Source of the DNA: Hirundichthys speculiger
Lineage: Eukaryota; Chordata; Actinopteri; Beloniformes; Exocoetidae
Direction of reading: 5' to 3'
Assembly (NCBI GenBank): GCA_018398805.1
Contig: JAGFBZ010000817.1
Span: 2,021,001-2,085,000, forward strand
DNA length: 64,000 nt
Part shown: positions 1-11,900 of the stretch, piece after piece
Layout: each line of letters starts with the position of its first letter
Numbering within the stretch: the first letter of the stretch is position 1
Program-made: the position numbers and the translations under genes
Notes under the pieces: model-generated
Seen by the model: the letters and a program-made list of their open reading frames with translations, nothing else
Told to the model about the DNA's origin: nothing
Databases searched by the model: none

Positions 1-49
1 CAATCCTGCGCTCCTATAAGGAGCTTTCACGCCTTTTGGTTTGCTTTAG

Positions 50-220
50 ATGTTTAATACCCCCTCTCTTTTGTGTCAGGGAGCCAGAGAGGCGTTAAGA
101 AGCGCTGATAAACCCCACTTAGATCCCTTCCTGGCCCGTCACCCTGGCCTGCTGGGCCGCTTTAGCTGGGAACTGATCTGTGACGGCCTGCCACTCAAAC
201 TCAACACTTCTGAAGGCTGA
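50..220 (+). other. Short open frame of unknown status near the window start
   Basis: A 56-codon frame opens at an ATG at 50 and stops with TGA at 218-220. A plausible acceptor (TTTTGTGTCAG, ending at base 80) would make 81-217 a possible internal or terminal exon segment rich in Leu, Arg and Pro. The peptide (for example the stretch RHPGLLGRFSWEL) matches no family I recognise and does not resemble a convertase pro-domain. It may be chance, an exon of another transcript, or part of a non-coding RNA. Confidence 0.15.
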
Positions 221-1160
221 CACAATGGAGTGAGCAACACACCAGAGGGCCCAAGGGTTGGTGAGGAGAGTGAAATGGGGAGGGTGAGGCGAAGGAGGGA
301 TAGGAGGCCAAGAGGTGTCCTGAAAGAAGGCTAGAGGAGGGGCCAGAGTGTATCTGCCTGTTATCTATTTCGTCTCTTTTGGTTTATTTTGCCTCCACCT
401 CCTTCCCCTGACTGCTACCCACTGTAGAATTTACACGCTTTCACTATCTTTTAGCTGACAGTAACAGACATGCACGCACGCACGCATTCACACATACACA
501 CACACACATAACAGTTTTCCTTTCTGTAGTCAGTGCTTTCAGTTTGGCAACAATATGAAAGATTGAATCAAGAAGCAGAGGATTGTTGGGTGACTGGGAG
601 GGTTTCAGTGCCTAGGAACTGGCGCTGCGCTGGAGTGTCTTGATGATGGTGGGTCATGTGGTGTAGTAACTGCTGCATGGCATAAAGCATGCAGGGTTAG
701 GGACCTGGGAACAGAACTAACCGAACTCCAGGAAACACAGAATTGTGATTAATAGGCAGGGGATAGGGTTGGGGGGGGGGTCAGGGATGTGGCCACTGCA
801 AGTGCCATCACTTTCCTGTGGGGCCATGGGTGGAAGTGAAGCCCAAAATGTCAGCCCTGATATCTGTGCGGCTTGACTCAGCTATCACTATGCTGCAGCT
901 GCCTGCTATCCACCGCATCCACTCATTCATTCTGATGGCGTGTTATGTGCATACACACACACACACACACACACCCACAGACACACTTTTCTTTCTCTCC
1001 GTCCTCACCACCATCCTCATTCATTCACATCTTAATATCCATATTTTTACAAGCACCCACACGTCTTTCATGGATGTCTTTAAAATTGGATATTTACACA
1101 TTCATTTTTGACATCTTCACTTTTTAGTTTATTTTTCTCTTCTTCTCCATGAATTCACAT
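221..1160. other. Non-coding stretch with CA-type simple repeats
   Basis: No gene is seen. It holds a CACG/CA repeat at about 469-508, a G run at 771-780 and a CA repeat at about 950-974. The short open frames over the CA repeats are low-complexity artefacts. Confidence 0.6.
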
Positions 1161-1161
1161 T

Positions 1162-1375
1162 GGGTGCGTTTACATGGGAAGTTTAATTCCTCTTTAATTC
1201 AGAATTAAAGTTAAAGCCGAATAAAAGTTACCATGTAAACACTTAATTCCATATGAAAATGTCAATTCCGAATTAACTTAATTCCGAAGTAAGTGGCTGG
1301 TTTATTCCCATTTTAATTCCGCATTAAGTAATTCCGCGGTCATGTATACACTCATTCCTCTTTAAATTAAAGACT
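1162..1375. repeat. AT-rich repeat with an internal inverted motif (MITE-like)
   Basis: GTTTACATGG near 1168 is answered by CCATGTAAAC near 1232. The stretch is packed with AATTCC/GAATTA units on both strands. GTTTACATG-ended, AATTCC-rich short elements are common in fish introns, so a small non-autonomous DNA element is likely. Exact ends and target duplication were not resolved. Confidence 0.35.
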
Positions 1376-2324
1376 GACTGGACTTAGTGCTGTGGGGGGT
1401 GGCTGGGCTGGATGGGTTCTCTTGGGCCCGGATGGAGCTCCAGTGCGCTGGTGGATGTGTTACATGACACTGACCCAACACACCAGCACCAACTGTGGTC
1501 CAGGAGGTAGTTGTGGCTGTGGTGATTGGTTGATGTTGAGGAAGCGTTGGAGGTCAGCATCACTGCTCTGCGTTTGGCTGCTGGACTGCTTTAGCTCTGG
1601 GGTGGACACAGGCGGACAAATACCATCACAACCCAAACCTTCACACATTCATCTATAAGCACCGCAGTGCACCACACAAACACACACATACTATACTACA
1701 CACACCACATCATCACTGTCTGTCTTATGTCTTTTGTTTAGTGTCTTTATCTGTCCTTTTGTGCTCCACTCTCAGTGATTTTATTCCTCTGACAAAATCA
1801 GGGTTTTGGGAGTTAATAAAGCATGTTAGATTAGACTGTCAAAGAGGGCTGAACACAATCACTATCACTCACACTTATGCACAGGAAAACTGACATCTGT
1901 TACAAGATTAAATTGTATATATATATCCAGGTTTTGTCAGATTTTGGCACTAACCATTAATTTATATGCAGACAGTTGTAAAAAATTAAAATAAAACAAA
2001 CAAACAAAGGAAAAAAGAAAAACCCACTAGCTCAGTTGTTGAGTTGTGTTTCACTCTTTATTTCCTCTCATTCACAGTTGTGAAAGGGTTTTTCTCAACA
2101 GTTGTTATTTTCAAAGTCTTACTTTTGGCTTTTCCCTCTCATCTAAGACATAGGGCTCTCCTTCTATTTGGAAATACCTTTATTTTGAAGGGAGAAATGC
2201 CAGCTTGTTTTGTTTTTGATGCTGATGTTGCAACTTGGTTTATATTTAAACATGTGTGACATCTGCAAATGTCAGGAAACTTATTTTTATTTTATGTAAT
2301 TTTAGTTATACTGTGTTTTTTTTC
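1376..2324. other. Non-coding stretch, no gene seen
   Basis: GC-richer from 1390 to 1660, then AT-rich with a CA patch near 1675-1700. Open frames here (88 aa or less) have no recognisable domain and overlap on both strands. Confidence 0.5.
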
Positions 2325-4790
2325 TTCCAATTCCAATTCCATTAAATTAATTTAATGACGTGCAAATCTGACAAGCCACATTTTATTCACAACAGAGCGT
2401 GGAAAACACAACAAATGTTGAAAGTGAGGAACTGTACCAAAGAAAAAGGGGAGTTTTTTTTTTTTTTTTTTTTTTATAGAGCCAAATTGTCTCAAAACGC
2501 TAGGACAGGGCAATGTTTTCCACTCTATAGTACCCTTCCTTCTTTTATCAGGGATCTGGGGAGACCACATGCTGGTGTTTTAGGAGAGGAATGTTGTCCC
2601 ATTCTTGTCTGATGTGGGATTTGAGGTGCTCAAGAGTATTCAGTCTTCTTTGGTGCCATTTTTGTTTTATAATACGCCAAATGTTTTAATTTGTGAAAGG
2701 GTTGTTCTGCTGTTAGACCAGTTCAGCACCCAGACTCTTCTGCTGCGAAACCTTGCTGTTGTAATGAATCCAGTATATAGTTTCCTGAAAGATGCAAGGC
2801 CTTCCCTGAAAAAAGTGTTGTCTGTAAGGTAGGATATGTCTTTTTTTTTTAGGGCTGGGCAAATTAACGCGTTATTATCGCGTTAACGCATTAGATTTAT
2901 TAACGCCAACATTTATTTTATCGCGCGTTAACGCATGTTGCTCACGTGCTTTTGTTTTGAAAAGTCTGTTTCTGGCTGCTGCGGAACCGGAAAAGAATTG
3001 GCAAGTAAACATGAGAAAAAGCTAAAACAGACATGGAGAACGGTAAAAATCCTTATACTTTACAGTTTGGAAAGCAACTCAGGTAGCAATATTAACAATT
3101 CTGTCTGGAAAAAAACAATCTCGACTGCAACAAAACTTTCGTGTCATTCCTCCATGTTACATCAGATCTGCTCCATGTGTTTACTGTCCTGCTATTCTTT
3201 TACTGGTTACTTCAGTGTGGCTCCATCTAGTGGCAGAGATGTGTTATGACAACTGAAAGTCTTGTCCTCGATTATAAAACAAATTCAGTTCTGTGGCCCG
3301 TTTTTTCATTTCGTATTTTTGATCCAAGTCTAAAATTGAAATATAAAAAAAACAGGCATTTTTTCCCCATTTTTTTGTGTTTGATTAAAAAACGAAAAAC
3401 ATAATAAAACGTCACTTTTTGATTTTTTTTTTACTTTTGATTGATACACGGATTGGTAAAGTTACTGAACTTTAGCATGGACATTTTCATTTTAAAGTTC
3501 TCCCAGACGGAGGATTCGACAGAAACAAGGTTATTTGTAACAACTGCTAAGTTGAACTCCCCGTTAAAAGTTTCTGCTGTTACCTCAGAAATTACTTGTT
3601 TTAATGTTCTGATTGTGCTGAGCCACAATCATTTTGTTGCATTATGTTTGTAGAATTTTTTAAATTTTTTTATAAAAACAGGATGCCCTGGAAGTGGCAA
3701 TAAGCTTTATTTTATTTTACTTTACATTTTTTTAAGATGAGATTTACACTAAATACTTACAAGTGCTGATGTTAAAAGTGTTTGAACAACAAATGTTATG
3801 ACACTTTAGTTCATATGGCAGCAGAACATTTGAATAAAAGTGCATTTTACACTACTTTTGAATTCATTATTTGATTTTGTGTATACAATGCGATTAATCG
3901 TGATTAATCAGGGAAATATTGTGATTAATCGCTATTAAAAATTTTAATCGTTGCCCAACCCTAGTTTTTTTTAAAAGCTGTATATACCTTTTATCACTGA
4001 TTTGTCCTTGTCAGATGTGCAAGCCACTCATTACATAGGCATAAATCCCCTCCCAATCCCATCAGAGATACAAGCTGCATGGTCCCTCTCCTTTTCAGTC
4101 CGGAGGATACAGGCTCCATGGTTTCTGAGGAGAATTTTAAATTTCGATTTGCCTGACCACAGGACAGTTTTGCATTTGGCCTCAGCCCGTTTTAAATGAG
4201 CTTTGGCCCAGAGAGGATGGAAGCATTCCTGGAACAATGCTCACATATGTCTTCTTGGCATGACAGAGCTTTACTCAGCGTTAATAGCATGGACAACTGC
4301 AGTCTTAGACACTGAATTCAAGAAGAATCTCTGAGGTCATATAGTGGTTCCTATTATAGAATCATGCCTGTTTTCTTGCAGTGTAATACATTTTGTACAT
4401 GTAGTCATTTTTTTTAAATTATTATTTATTATTATTTTTTGCTCCTGTAGATTAGTGAACATTTGTCCATCTTTGTTTTCTTTTTGTTTCTTTTCTTTTA
4501 ATCCCCAATCATATCACTGACCTGCTTCCTACTAACTTTATTAGCAGCAAGATGCTTTTGGGTATTTATTTTTCATACTCACATCTTCTTTGAAATCTGT
4601 TGCTGCCATCAAACTCAAAATGAGCTCATGTTTTTCATGAAATGATCATATCTCTGACTTTCAAAATTCGATACAATTTATGTTCTTTTGGGAAGAAAAT
4701 ATGGGTTTATGAGATTTTCAAATAATTGGATTCAGTTTTAATTTACACTTTGCAGTGTCCCAACCTTTTTTTTAGAAATGGGGTTGTAAT
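2325..4790 (-). pseudogene. Tc1-like transposase relic, split by a later insertion
   Basis: The minus strand carries pieces of a DDE transposase in the correct order. 4237-4031 reads LWAKAHLKRAEAK...KTVLW, the block around the first catalytic Asp, but the expected S-D-E-S motif is SGKS here, so the Asp is lost. 2640-2570 reads a C-terminal block ending IRQEWDNIP. The right end (4755-4788) has the CCCAAC...TTTTT...GGGGTTGTA terminus typical of a common fish Tc1-like family; the left end near 2325-2350 is worn. Stops and frame breaks are frequent. A hAT-like element at 2850-3963 sits inside it, so this element is the older of the two. Confidence 0.7.
2850..3963 (+). mobile_element. hAT-like non-autonomous element, copy 1
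   Basis: It begins TAGGGCTGGGCAA and ends TTGCCCAACCCTA, a short imperfect terminal inverted repeat. The left subterminal region repeats TTAACGCGTTATTATCGCG-type motifs. The right one repeats GATTAATCGTGATTAATC. Flanks are T-rich (TTTTTTTT left, GTTTTTTT right), compatible with an 8-bp duplication but not diagnostic. There is no transposase frame. Members of the same family lie at 7043-8830, 27842-29190, 37595-37895 and 58365-58921. Confidence 0.75.
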
Positions 4791-6641
4791 CAATGTTATA
4801 TTCTGTGTGTGTGAGAATGTGAGTGCAGTCTATGCGTGACAGTTGGATGATGAATGTGCTGACAGTGGAGGGGTCAGTGTCACAGACAGTGTGGTCAATT
4901 GCACCTTGTCCCCTGAGTCTAACCTTGAGCAACACTCCCTAAAGAGAACTCAACCTGCCATTAAGGCAAACACATGTACACACACACGCACGCCCACATG
5001 CATTCCTTGCTGAGCATGTGCCATTAGTAGCTGGCAGGGCCTGGTTTTGACAGAGAGCGATTAGCTCCCTATCATGTGTATTGATCATCATGTTCTGGCT
5101 GACTCTCCAGAGGAGGGGGCTGGATAGGGTTTAACAAGGCAGCTGGGACACACACCCACAAAGATATACACACGTGCACGCATACGCACAGACATACCGA
5201 CATCCTTGTATACTTGATTGTCCATGAGCAATTGCATAGCATTCCAGTTTGGATATTGATGTTATCAAAATAAATGACTGGATGATGCTTACATTCAGTT
5301 TTCTTTCCTGCTCTGTACTGGAATATGTTTTGGGAAAATATTTTAATGTTATTTTAGACTAAGTTAGTATGACAGAGCAATACCTGTTTGGTCTGTAAAA
5401 TATATTTATTTGTGTTGGAGTGGAATACTGCTTCAGTAACATAGATGTGACCTAACAATTAAGCAGCACCAGAAAATATTCCAAACTGCTGCCTGCTATC
5501 TATGACACACAAATAATCTTTGTAACCATATCTAGCTAAAATCTTTGCATCATCTCACCTCACTTTTTTTTTTTAGGGCTTTAGGAATCTATATATATCT
5601 CACTGTTATGCTATACTGTATTTTGAATTGTATTGCAAATGTATTGCCTTTGGTATAAAATATGAAGAGAATAATGACCATCTTTCTTTCTGTAATTAGG
5701 AATCTGCTAAATCTCTATTGTGTTTAAAACCATCTTAACTGAATATAAATTAATAAGCACCATCTAAAATAAAAAAGCAATTTAATTCCATTTGTAGATC
5801 TGACTCCTATCACATCCTCCTCCTGTTTTCTTTATTTAATTTTGCATGCTTAGTGTTGTAGCTTTAACAGCTGTCATCTCAGGGTAGTTAAGACCAGCTC
5901 CTAGCTTTTGTTAATTGAGTCTAATTGAACAACATGAAGGGAGAATAAAGCCAGCGGGCTTTTAGGACATAAAAGACTGCAGCCGCCTCTCAATAGTATT
6001 TATTCTCAACCTCTTCCACTCTGATTTAAGTGTGAGAGGACAATAGTGGCTTGACAGTGATATGTACTGTATGTGTGTTTGGGTGTGTGTGCACATGTGT
6101 GTCTGTGATCTGTCGTTTGATTTACTGCGCCCACCTTCACAAGGACCAGCCTCTTATCAGATCAAAGCTGCAGGCATCAGCCTATGAAAGAAAGCGTGCA
6201 TGCGTCTGTGTGGATGTGTGCGTGGGTTCTGCGGATGGCAGAGGTGTGTAGGTGAGGCGGGAGTGTTTTTGTTGCTTTTAACCTAGGACAATGGCGCCGC
6301 AAAGGAGAGAGCAAGCGAGCACTCTTTGAACTGATGAAGAGGAAACCTTTCACTCTCCTCCACAAAGATGCCCGACTCTGTGTGCTGTGGATTCCCCACA
6401 CTTTTAAAGTAGAGTGAAACAAAAGAGAAAATGTATATCATTTGCTGCACGCCTGCTACTTTTTCTTTTGTCCTCTCAAAATCCACAGTCTGACAAAAAT
6501 TAAAACAGGTGATTATTTTGGGTGAGCCAGAAAGTGAAGTGGTCATAAATCAGTTTTATTATCATAATAAAATACAAAAAAATATCGAGAGGGAAAAAAG
6601 ACAATTTGCTAAAATTGTTTATTTCTTGTTGTTATTTGCAG
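4791..6641. other. Intronic or upstream stretch, no exon recognised
   Basis: Mostly unique-looking sequence up to the first convertase exon. It includes CA-type patches at 4976-4990 and 5140-5200 and a GT-rich patch near 6065-6105. I looked for earlier pro-domain and signal-peptide exons of the convertase and found none I could support. Confidence 0.5.
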
Positions 6642-6723
6642 GTTCACTGGGTGCAGAGGCAGCACACTCATTACAGAGAAAAACGGGTTCCCCTCGCAGG
6701 ACTGGACTACGAGACAGGAAAGA
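6642..6723 (+). CDS. Proprotein convertase (PCSK family), pro-domain/cleavage-site exon
   Basis: An internal exon of 82 nt, opened by a TTATTTGCAG acceptor and closed by the donor GTAAGT (phase 0 in, phase 1 out). It encodes VHWVQRQHTHYREKR followed by VPLAGLDYETGK. The first part matches the end of the convertase inhibitory pro-domain (V-x-W-x-x-Q/R ... R-x-K-R). R-E-K-R is the expected autocatalytic site, cut in the secretory pathway to release the inhibitory peptide. In known PCSKs the catalytic domain begins within about 10-20 residues of this site; here about 12 further residues sit in the same exon and more follow in the next one. It joins in frame to 13236-13339 (AAG A + GT TCC). The paralogue is not determined. 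Confidence 0.75.
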
Positions 6724-6996
6724 GTAAGTTTTGACTAAAATATCTGTTGCTGTAAAACATTCCTTCTTTTTTAAAGATGTTGACAAGATGTTGGAAGAGA
6801 AACTTAATAACTGCTAAACATCTGCCATTGGACAACAGCTAAACAACAGACTTTCAAAACTTTGCAGATCCAATTTCTCCCCAATGGCTTTACATATTTG
6901 ATAGGAAAAGAAAAAAAAGCAACTTTAAACTCTGTCATGTTCAAAGTCTTACTGTAAGGTTACAGTTTTTAATGAAAGAAGTAATTGTTTTTAATC

Positions 6997-7000
<4 letters not shown>

Positions 7001-7042
<42 letters not shown>
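7001..7042. repeat. (TA)n microsatellite
   Basis: About 42 bp of alternating AT that runs straight into the truncated left part of hAT-like copy 2. Confidence 0.95.
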
Positions 7043-7046
<4 letters not shown>

Positions 7047-8830
7047 TTAACGCCGACATTTATTTTATCGCACGTTAACTCATGTTGCTCACATGCTTTT
7101 GTTTTGAAAAGTCTGTTACTGGCTGCTGCGGGTGTTAGGAATCGTTTGTGAAAAGATTCTAACTGCGTGTTCTTTGCTGGAAAGGAGAGTCTCGGTTGGT
7201 AGTACGAGTACAACACAGATGTTTATTTGCAATAAACATGATATCACGGCTCCCTGGTAGAGGCAGTCTCTAGCAGAAGAAGAACGAATCAAACGATACA
7301 ACACAATTTATACAGAAATGTGCGTCACTAGATGGGGAGGAGCCGCAGTTTAGACTTGGCTCTCCTACTGGCCATTCCAGTCCTCTTGTTCAATCCACTG
7401 CCGGTGTTTCCAAAAAAGGAAGGTGCTCACCTTATCCCACAATGCTATTCTGTTCTACCTGGCCAGGTCCTTTGTTCTCTAACACGTGGTTCTACCGGCT
7501 ACAGCTGCCCTAGTTTGCTACATTTCTGATATAAAGTAAAGGCAAAACATACACTAAGAATGATCTAAGACACTGTGATGTGAACATATGGTTCATTAAA
7601 CAAAGCAGTATAAAAACAATGAGCAACAATAAAACAGTATGATATAAACCAAGAGGTAGAGTCATTTATGTTTCCAATACTAGCATATTAATAATACTAT
7701 TGATAACAGTACTATTTCCAATATGTAACTAATGTGCATTTGTACACAAATGAGACCCTCTAGCTGCACTAATGCTGGTCCTAAAAAGTTGAGAAAATTC
7801 TGACCTAACACGGGAACCAGAAAACAATTGGCAGGTAAACATACAGAAAAGCTAAAACAGACATGGAGAACAGTAAAAATCTGTGAACTTTACAGTTCGG
7901 GTAGCAACCCAGGTAGCAATATTAACAATTCTGTCTGGAAAAAACAATCTCGACTGCAACAAAACTTTCGTGTCATTACTCCACTTTACATCAGATCTGC
8001 TCCATGTGTTCACTGTCCTGCTGTTCTCTTACTGATTACTTCAGTGTGGCTCCATCTAGTGGCACAGATGTGTTATGACAACTGAAAGTCTTGTCCTCGA
8101 TTATAAAACAAATTCAGTCCTGTGGCCTGTTTTTTCATTTCATATTTTTGATCCAAGTCTAAAATTGAAATATAAGAAAAACAGGCATTTTTTCCCGTTT
8201 TTTTGTTAGATTAAAAAAAAAAAAACGATAAACGTAATAAAATGTCACTTTTTAATTTTTTAAATTTTTGATTGACAAATGAAAATGGAAAGAATGAATG
8301 ATGCTCGGATTGATAAACCTACAGAACTTTAACATGGACATTTTCATTTTAAAGTTCTCCCAGATGGAGGATTTGACAGAAACAAGGTTATTTGTAACAA
8401 CTGCCAAGTTGAACTCCTCGTTAAAAGTTTCTGCTGTTGCCTCAGAAATTACCTGTTTTAATGTTCTGATTGTGCTGAGTCACAATCATTTTGTTGGATT
8501 TTGTTTGTAGACTTTTTAAAAGAAAAATTTATAAAAACAGGATGACATTAATGCTCTGGCAGTGGCAGTAAGCTTTATTTTATTTTACATTTTTTAAGAT
8601 GAGATTTACACTAAATATGTGTTACTGACAAGTGCTGATGTTAAAAGTGTTTGAACAACAAATGTTATGACACTTTAGTTCATATGGCAGTGGAACATTT
8701 CAATAAAAGTGCATTTTACACTACTTTTGAATTCGTTACTTGATTTTGCGTATACAATGCGATTAATCGTGATTAATCAGGGAAATAATGTGAATTAATC
8801 GCGATTAAAAATTCTTTATCGTATAATCGT
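7043..8830 (+). mobile_element. hAT-like element, copy 2, interrupted by a solo LTR
   Basis: 7043-7132 and 7811-8830 align with consecutive parts of copy 1 (same orientation, high similarity through the AACATGAG/GTAAACAT block, the CTCGATTATAAAAC block and the right-end GATTAATCG repeats). The terminal TAGGGCTGGGC and GCCCAACCCTA motifs are missing: the left end grades into a TA tract (7001-7042) and the right end into another (8850-8929). Between 7133 and 7810 a long terminal repeat has inserted. Confidence 0.75.
7133..7810 (+). mobile_element. Solo long terminal repeat (LTR retroelement remnant)
   Basis: This 678-bp block interrupts hAT-like copy 2. It starts TGTTAGG and ends CCTAACA (7-bp perfect inverted ends, TG...CA), and is flanked by the 4-bp direct repeat CGGG at 7129-7132 and 7811-7814. 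That is the signature of an LTR element reduced by recombination to a single LTR. A hairpin GTTTATT-TGC-AATAAAC (7221-7237) includes a possible AATAAA polyadenylation signal at 7231. No internal gag/pol sequence is present. A 4-bp duplication fits either a Ty3/gypsy-type or an endogenous retroviral element; orientation is provisional. Confidence 0.7.
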
Positions 8831-8847
8831 ATAGAAAAAAAGAAGAT

Positions 8848-8849
<2 letters not shown>

Positions 8850-8929
<80 letters not shown>
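8850..8929. repeat. (TA)n microsatellite
   Basis: About 80 bp of alternating TA immediately right of hAT-like copy 2. Confidence 0.95.
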
Positions 8930-8935
<6 letters not shown>

Positions 8936-11900
8936 GTCTTGTCTGGTCCATCCTGTTGTATATAGAAGCTGACAGACTTTCATCTTGTCATTATTGCTAT
9001 GCTACATACATTCTTATAACTTTTTTAATTTTCAAGTGTTTTTTAGTAATGAGGATGGAGATTTGACCCTAAGTGATTAATACCTCATACTAATTTTTGC
9101 ATAATTTTAAAGCAGACTCAATCAATCAAACAAACATAAGGCACCATGGTTGCATAAAGTGCACAGAGAAGAAAAGGTGCAAATTAACTGCAAATGATTT
9201 CAAATACATTGTGATGATTTCACTGCAGTGCCACTATATCCAGCACATCAAGTAGTTCTGGCACATCCAGAAGTACTTTTTCATACATGTGGAAGAGATA
9301 AAGAGATCTGAAGCAAAACTAGGTATGAAAAAGTATCACCAATTAAAGCTTGAAAACTGATACTTAGACTGATAATGACAAGAAAGTAACTCTGGATGGA
9401 GCAGGTGGTGCTGTTTCATGTAGGTCATGTTTTAAAGTACAAATAAACTTGTTCGGATATCTCACATCACTGGGTTTTATGTGACGTCCCAGCTCTGCTG
9501 TGTATGTGAGTAAGTGAGACTATGGCTCAGTCACGGCTCAGAACAAAGGTGAGATGCAAGTATTTAGTTAGTTGCAATCCACGACTTTATCACTAGATGT
9601 CACCATTTTCCATCCTCTTCTTCATCCTCGATAAATTATCCTTCATGGAAAATGATTCTTAACCATTTGGACTCTTAGATTTGTATGATTCGATGTTAAG
9701 TTTTTATTTACCAGACATATGTTCCCAGATATGTGTTCTTACTCCTGGGTCAAAAAGTTCAATTTCATGTGACATTGTTCATTCAAGACAAACTTGATAC
9801 AAAAATGAAGTCTGAGTAAACAAATGAAGCCAAAACAAAAACTTAAAAACTATTGTTGGTGAACATATATATATAAACATATTTGTGAGAACTGCAGACC
9901 AACTGTCGCATCAGAAATTAGTTTGCAGTGTTTGAAGCAAACAGTGGAATTAACATCAGAGGAGATTTTGTCTGACCTACAATGGCAAATCTTCAGTGTT
10001 TATTTGGCTTTCTTATTTACCAGGTATTATGTAGTGGAAGCAATTATCGTGTCTTGATGTTATGTTGTACATTTGATAAGACCAGCAGAGGAAATGTTTC
10101 ACAGTGTTATTCTGGTTTAGCATATCATGCACTGGAATCAAGTTAATTCTCATCAGCTCTCATTTTACTTTCAAATCAGTTCATCTTATTATCAGTGTGT
10201 TATGCTTTGTGGTGTCCCTCTTGTACATTGACTTGTTTAACAGGGTTGTAGCAGAATATGCTTGTAGAATAATTACAATTTTCCAACTGTTCACTGACAT
10301 GTCCATGGAAAAATGACCAGTGAAATACTTTAAATATGCTGCTAACTTTTTTACAATTTGATATTTCAGATTATTTATGTCAGGCCTTGGTCTTCTGGTA
10401 ACATAGTGACACTGTGTTGCATTGTACTGTTGCCAAAACCAAAAAGCCAAAAAAAACCCAAAAAGACAGAACAGAATTTGTATGAAGTACAGTAAAAAGG
10501 TTTTCATGAATGCCAATTGTCATTTAGTAAACAAGTACAGTAACTCCAAATGGCAGTTGAACATTTACATCTTGCATGTTAATACCTGTAAGTCCGCTCA
10601 GACTCATTTTTATTACGTGTTAAGGGCATGTGTATTGGGAAGCGATGGTGGCGCTTGCTTATGTCCTGCTGCGGTGGTCTCACCATCTGTGCGTTTTTGT
10701 GTATCTGTCCTCCCAGTGTCGATCAGCCTCTGCTCTGACAGATGATGCAAAAACAACAGAGAGAGGCACATAGATGAAACAACAAGAAGGAATGTGGATG
10801 AACAAGCAGCAGCTTGTGTGTTTATTCTCATGAAGGAAAGAGACGAGATGGAAATGCGTTTTTGGGCTTTGGCCAGTATTAACTTTTCACAACTGGTGTT
10901 TCTTACAAGTATTTTTGGATTTAATCAGTCAACATTCAAGAAAAGATAACATTTCTCAAAACTGTCAATGTTGATGCCAAACAGTCTCTGTTGGCAGAGT
11001 AGGAAAGCCTCATGATGAGATTCTAAACTCTAACTAAACATGGGGTACAAATAATTATTGAGAAACACTCATTGTTTAAATTTAAAAAAAAAACACAGAT
11101 ATATTAGCAACAGTTTGGGTCTGGATTTTCACCAGGCAAACATACTTTTCAGAAGACATCTTTTATAGGATGTACATTATTAATGGAAATTGTTGCTATT
11201 TAGAAGTTAAAGTGTGGAAGTTAAAATCAACTAATCTTAAATGTATTTTGCCAAGTTTAGACCTGTGGCAAAATTTCTACATAGCAAATAAACATACAAT
11301 AACAGGAACAAAAACACAAAACATTCAAATATCTGGGTCTTATTGTGGGTGTTTTTAGATATGCTACTTGTATAAATGTGCAAAATATGACCTTTGTCTT
11401 AGACGAGTAATAGCGCAGGTACATTTGTTGCAGTTGAAAATAAAATTCACAGTTGGTGGGCTTTCCACACACCATTGGAAAAAATGGCCCCATCACCATT
11501 TATCTTGAAATAGAAATGGTGAGCAGACATGATTTTAAGTGAAAGAGTTTACGTTAGTATGTGGTCAACCTGGAATACTCTGTCAGTAGATCTCATTTAT
11601 TTATTTCTTTATTTCTTTTTCCGCGCATGGAGACAGGCGAGATGATACACCACTATCCACGTTATAATTGGACTAAACATTTTCCCTACCAGCGACAGCT
11701 CGATAATGTCAGCAGTCTCCGTGGCAGAACCAGACTCAGAATGAATGAGTAAACTCCAAGTATCACAGTTATCCGCACGTTTTGTCAGTAGTGAAGCTTC
11801 AGAGGTTCTATATCTAAAATGTCTTGAGAAGGTTGCTTTGTCCAAGGAATATAAGGTGTGTTTAAAACAAACAAACAAACAAAATAAGCCCTGAAAATCT

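Noticed and set aside
818..1127. Two overlapping frames with His-Thr runs
   Set aside because: Produced by translation of a CA microsatellite.
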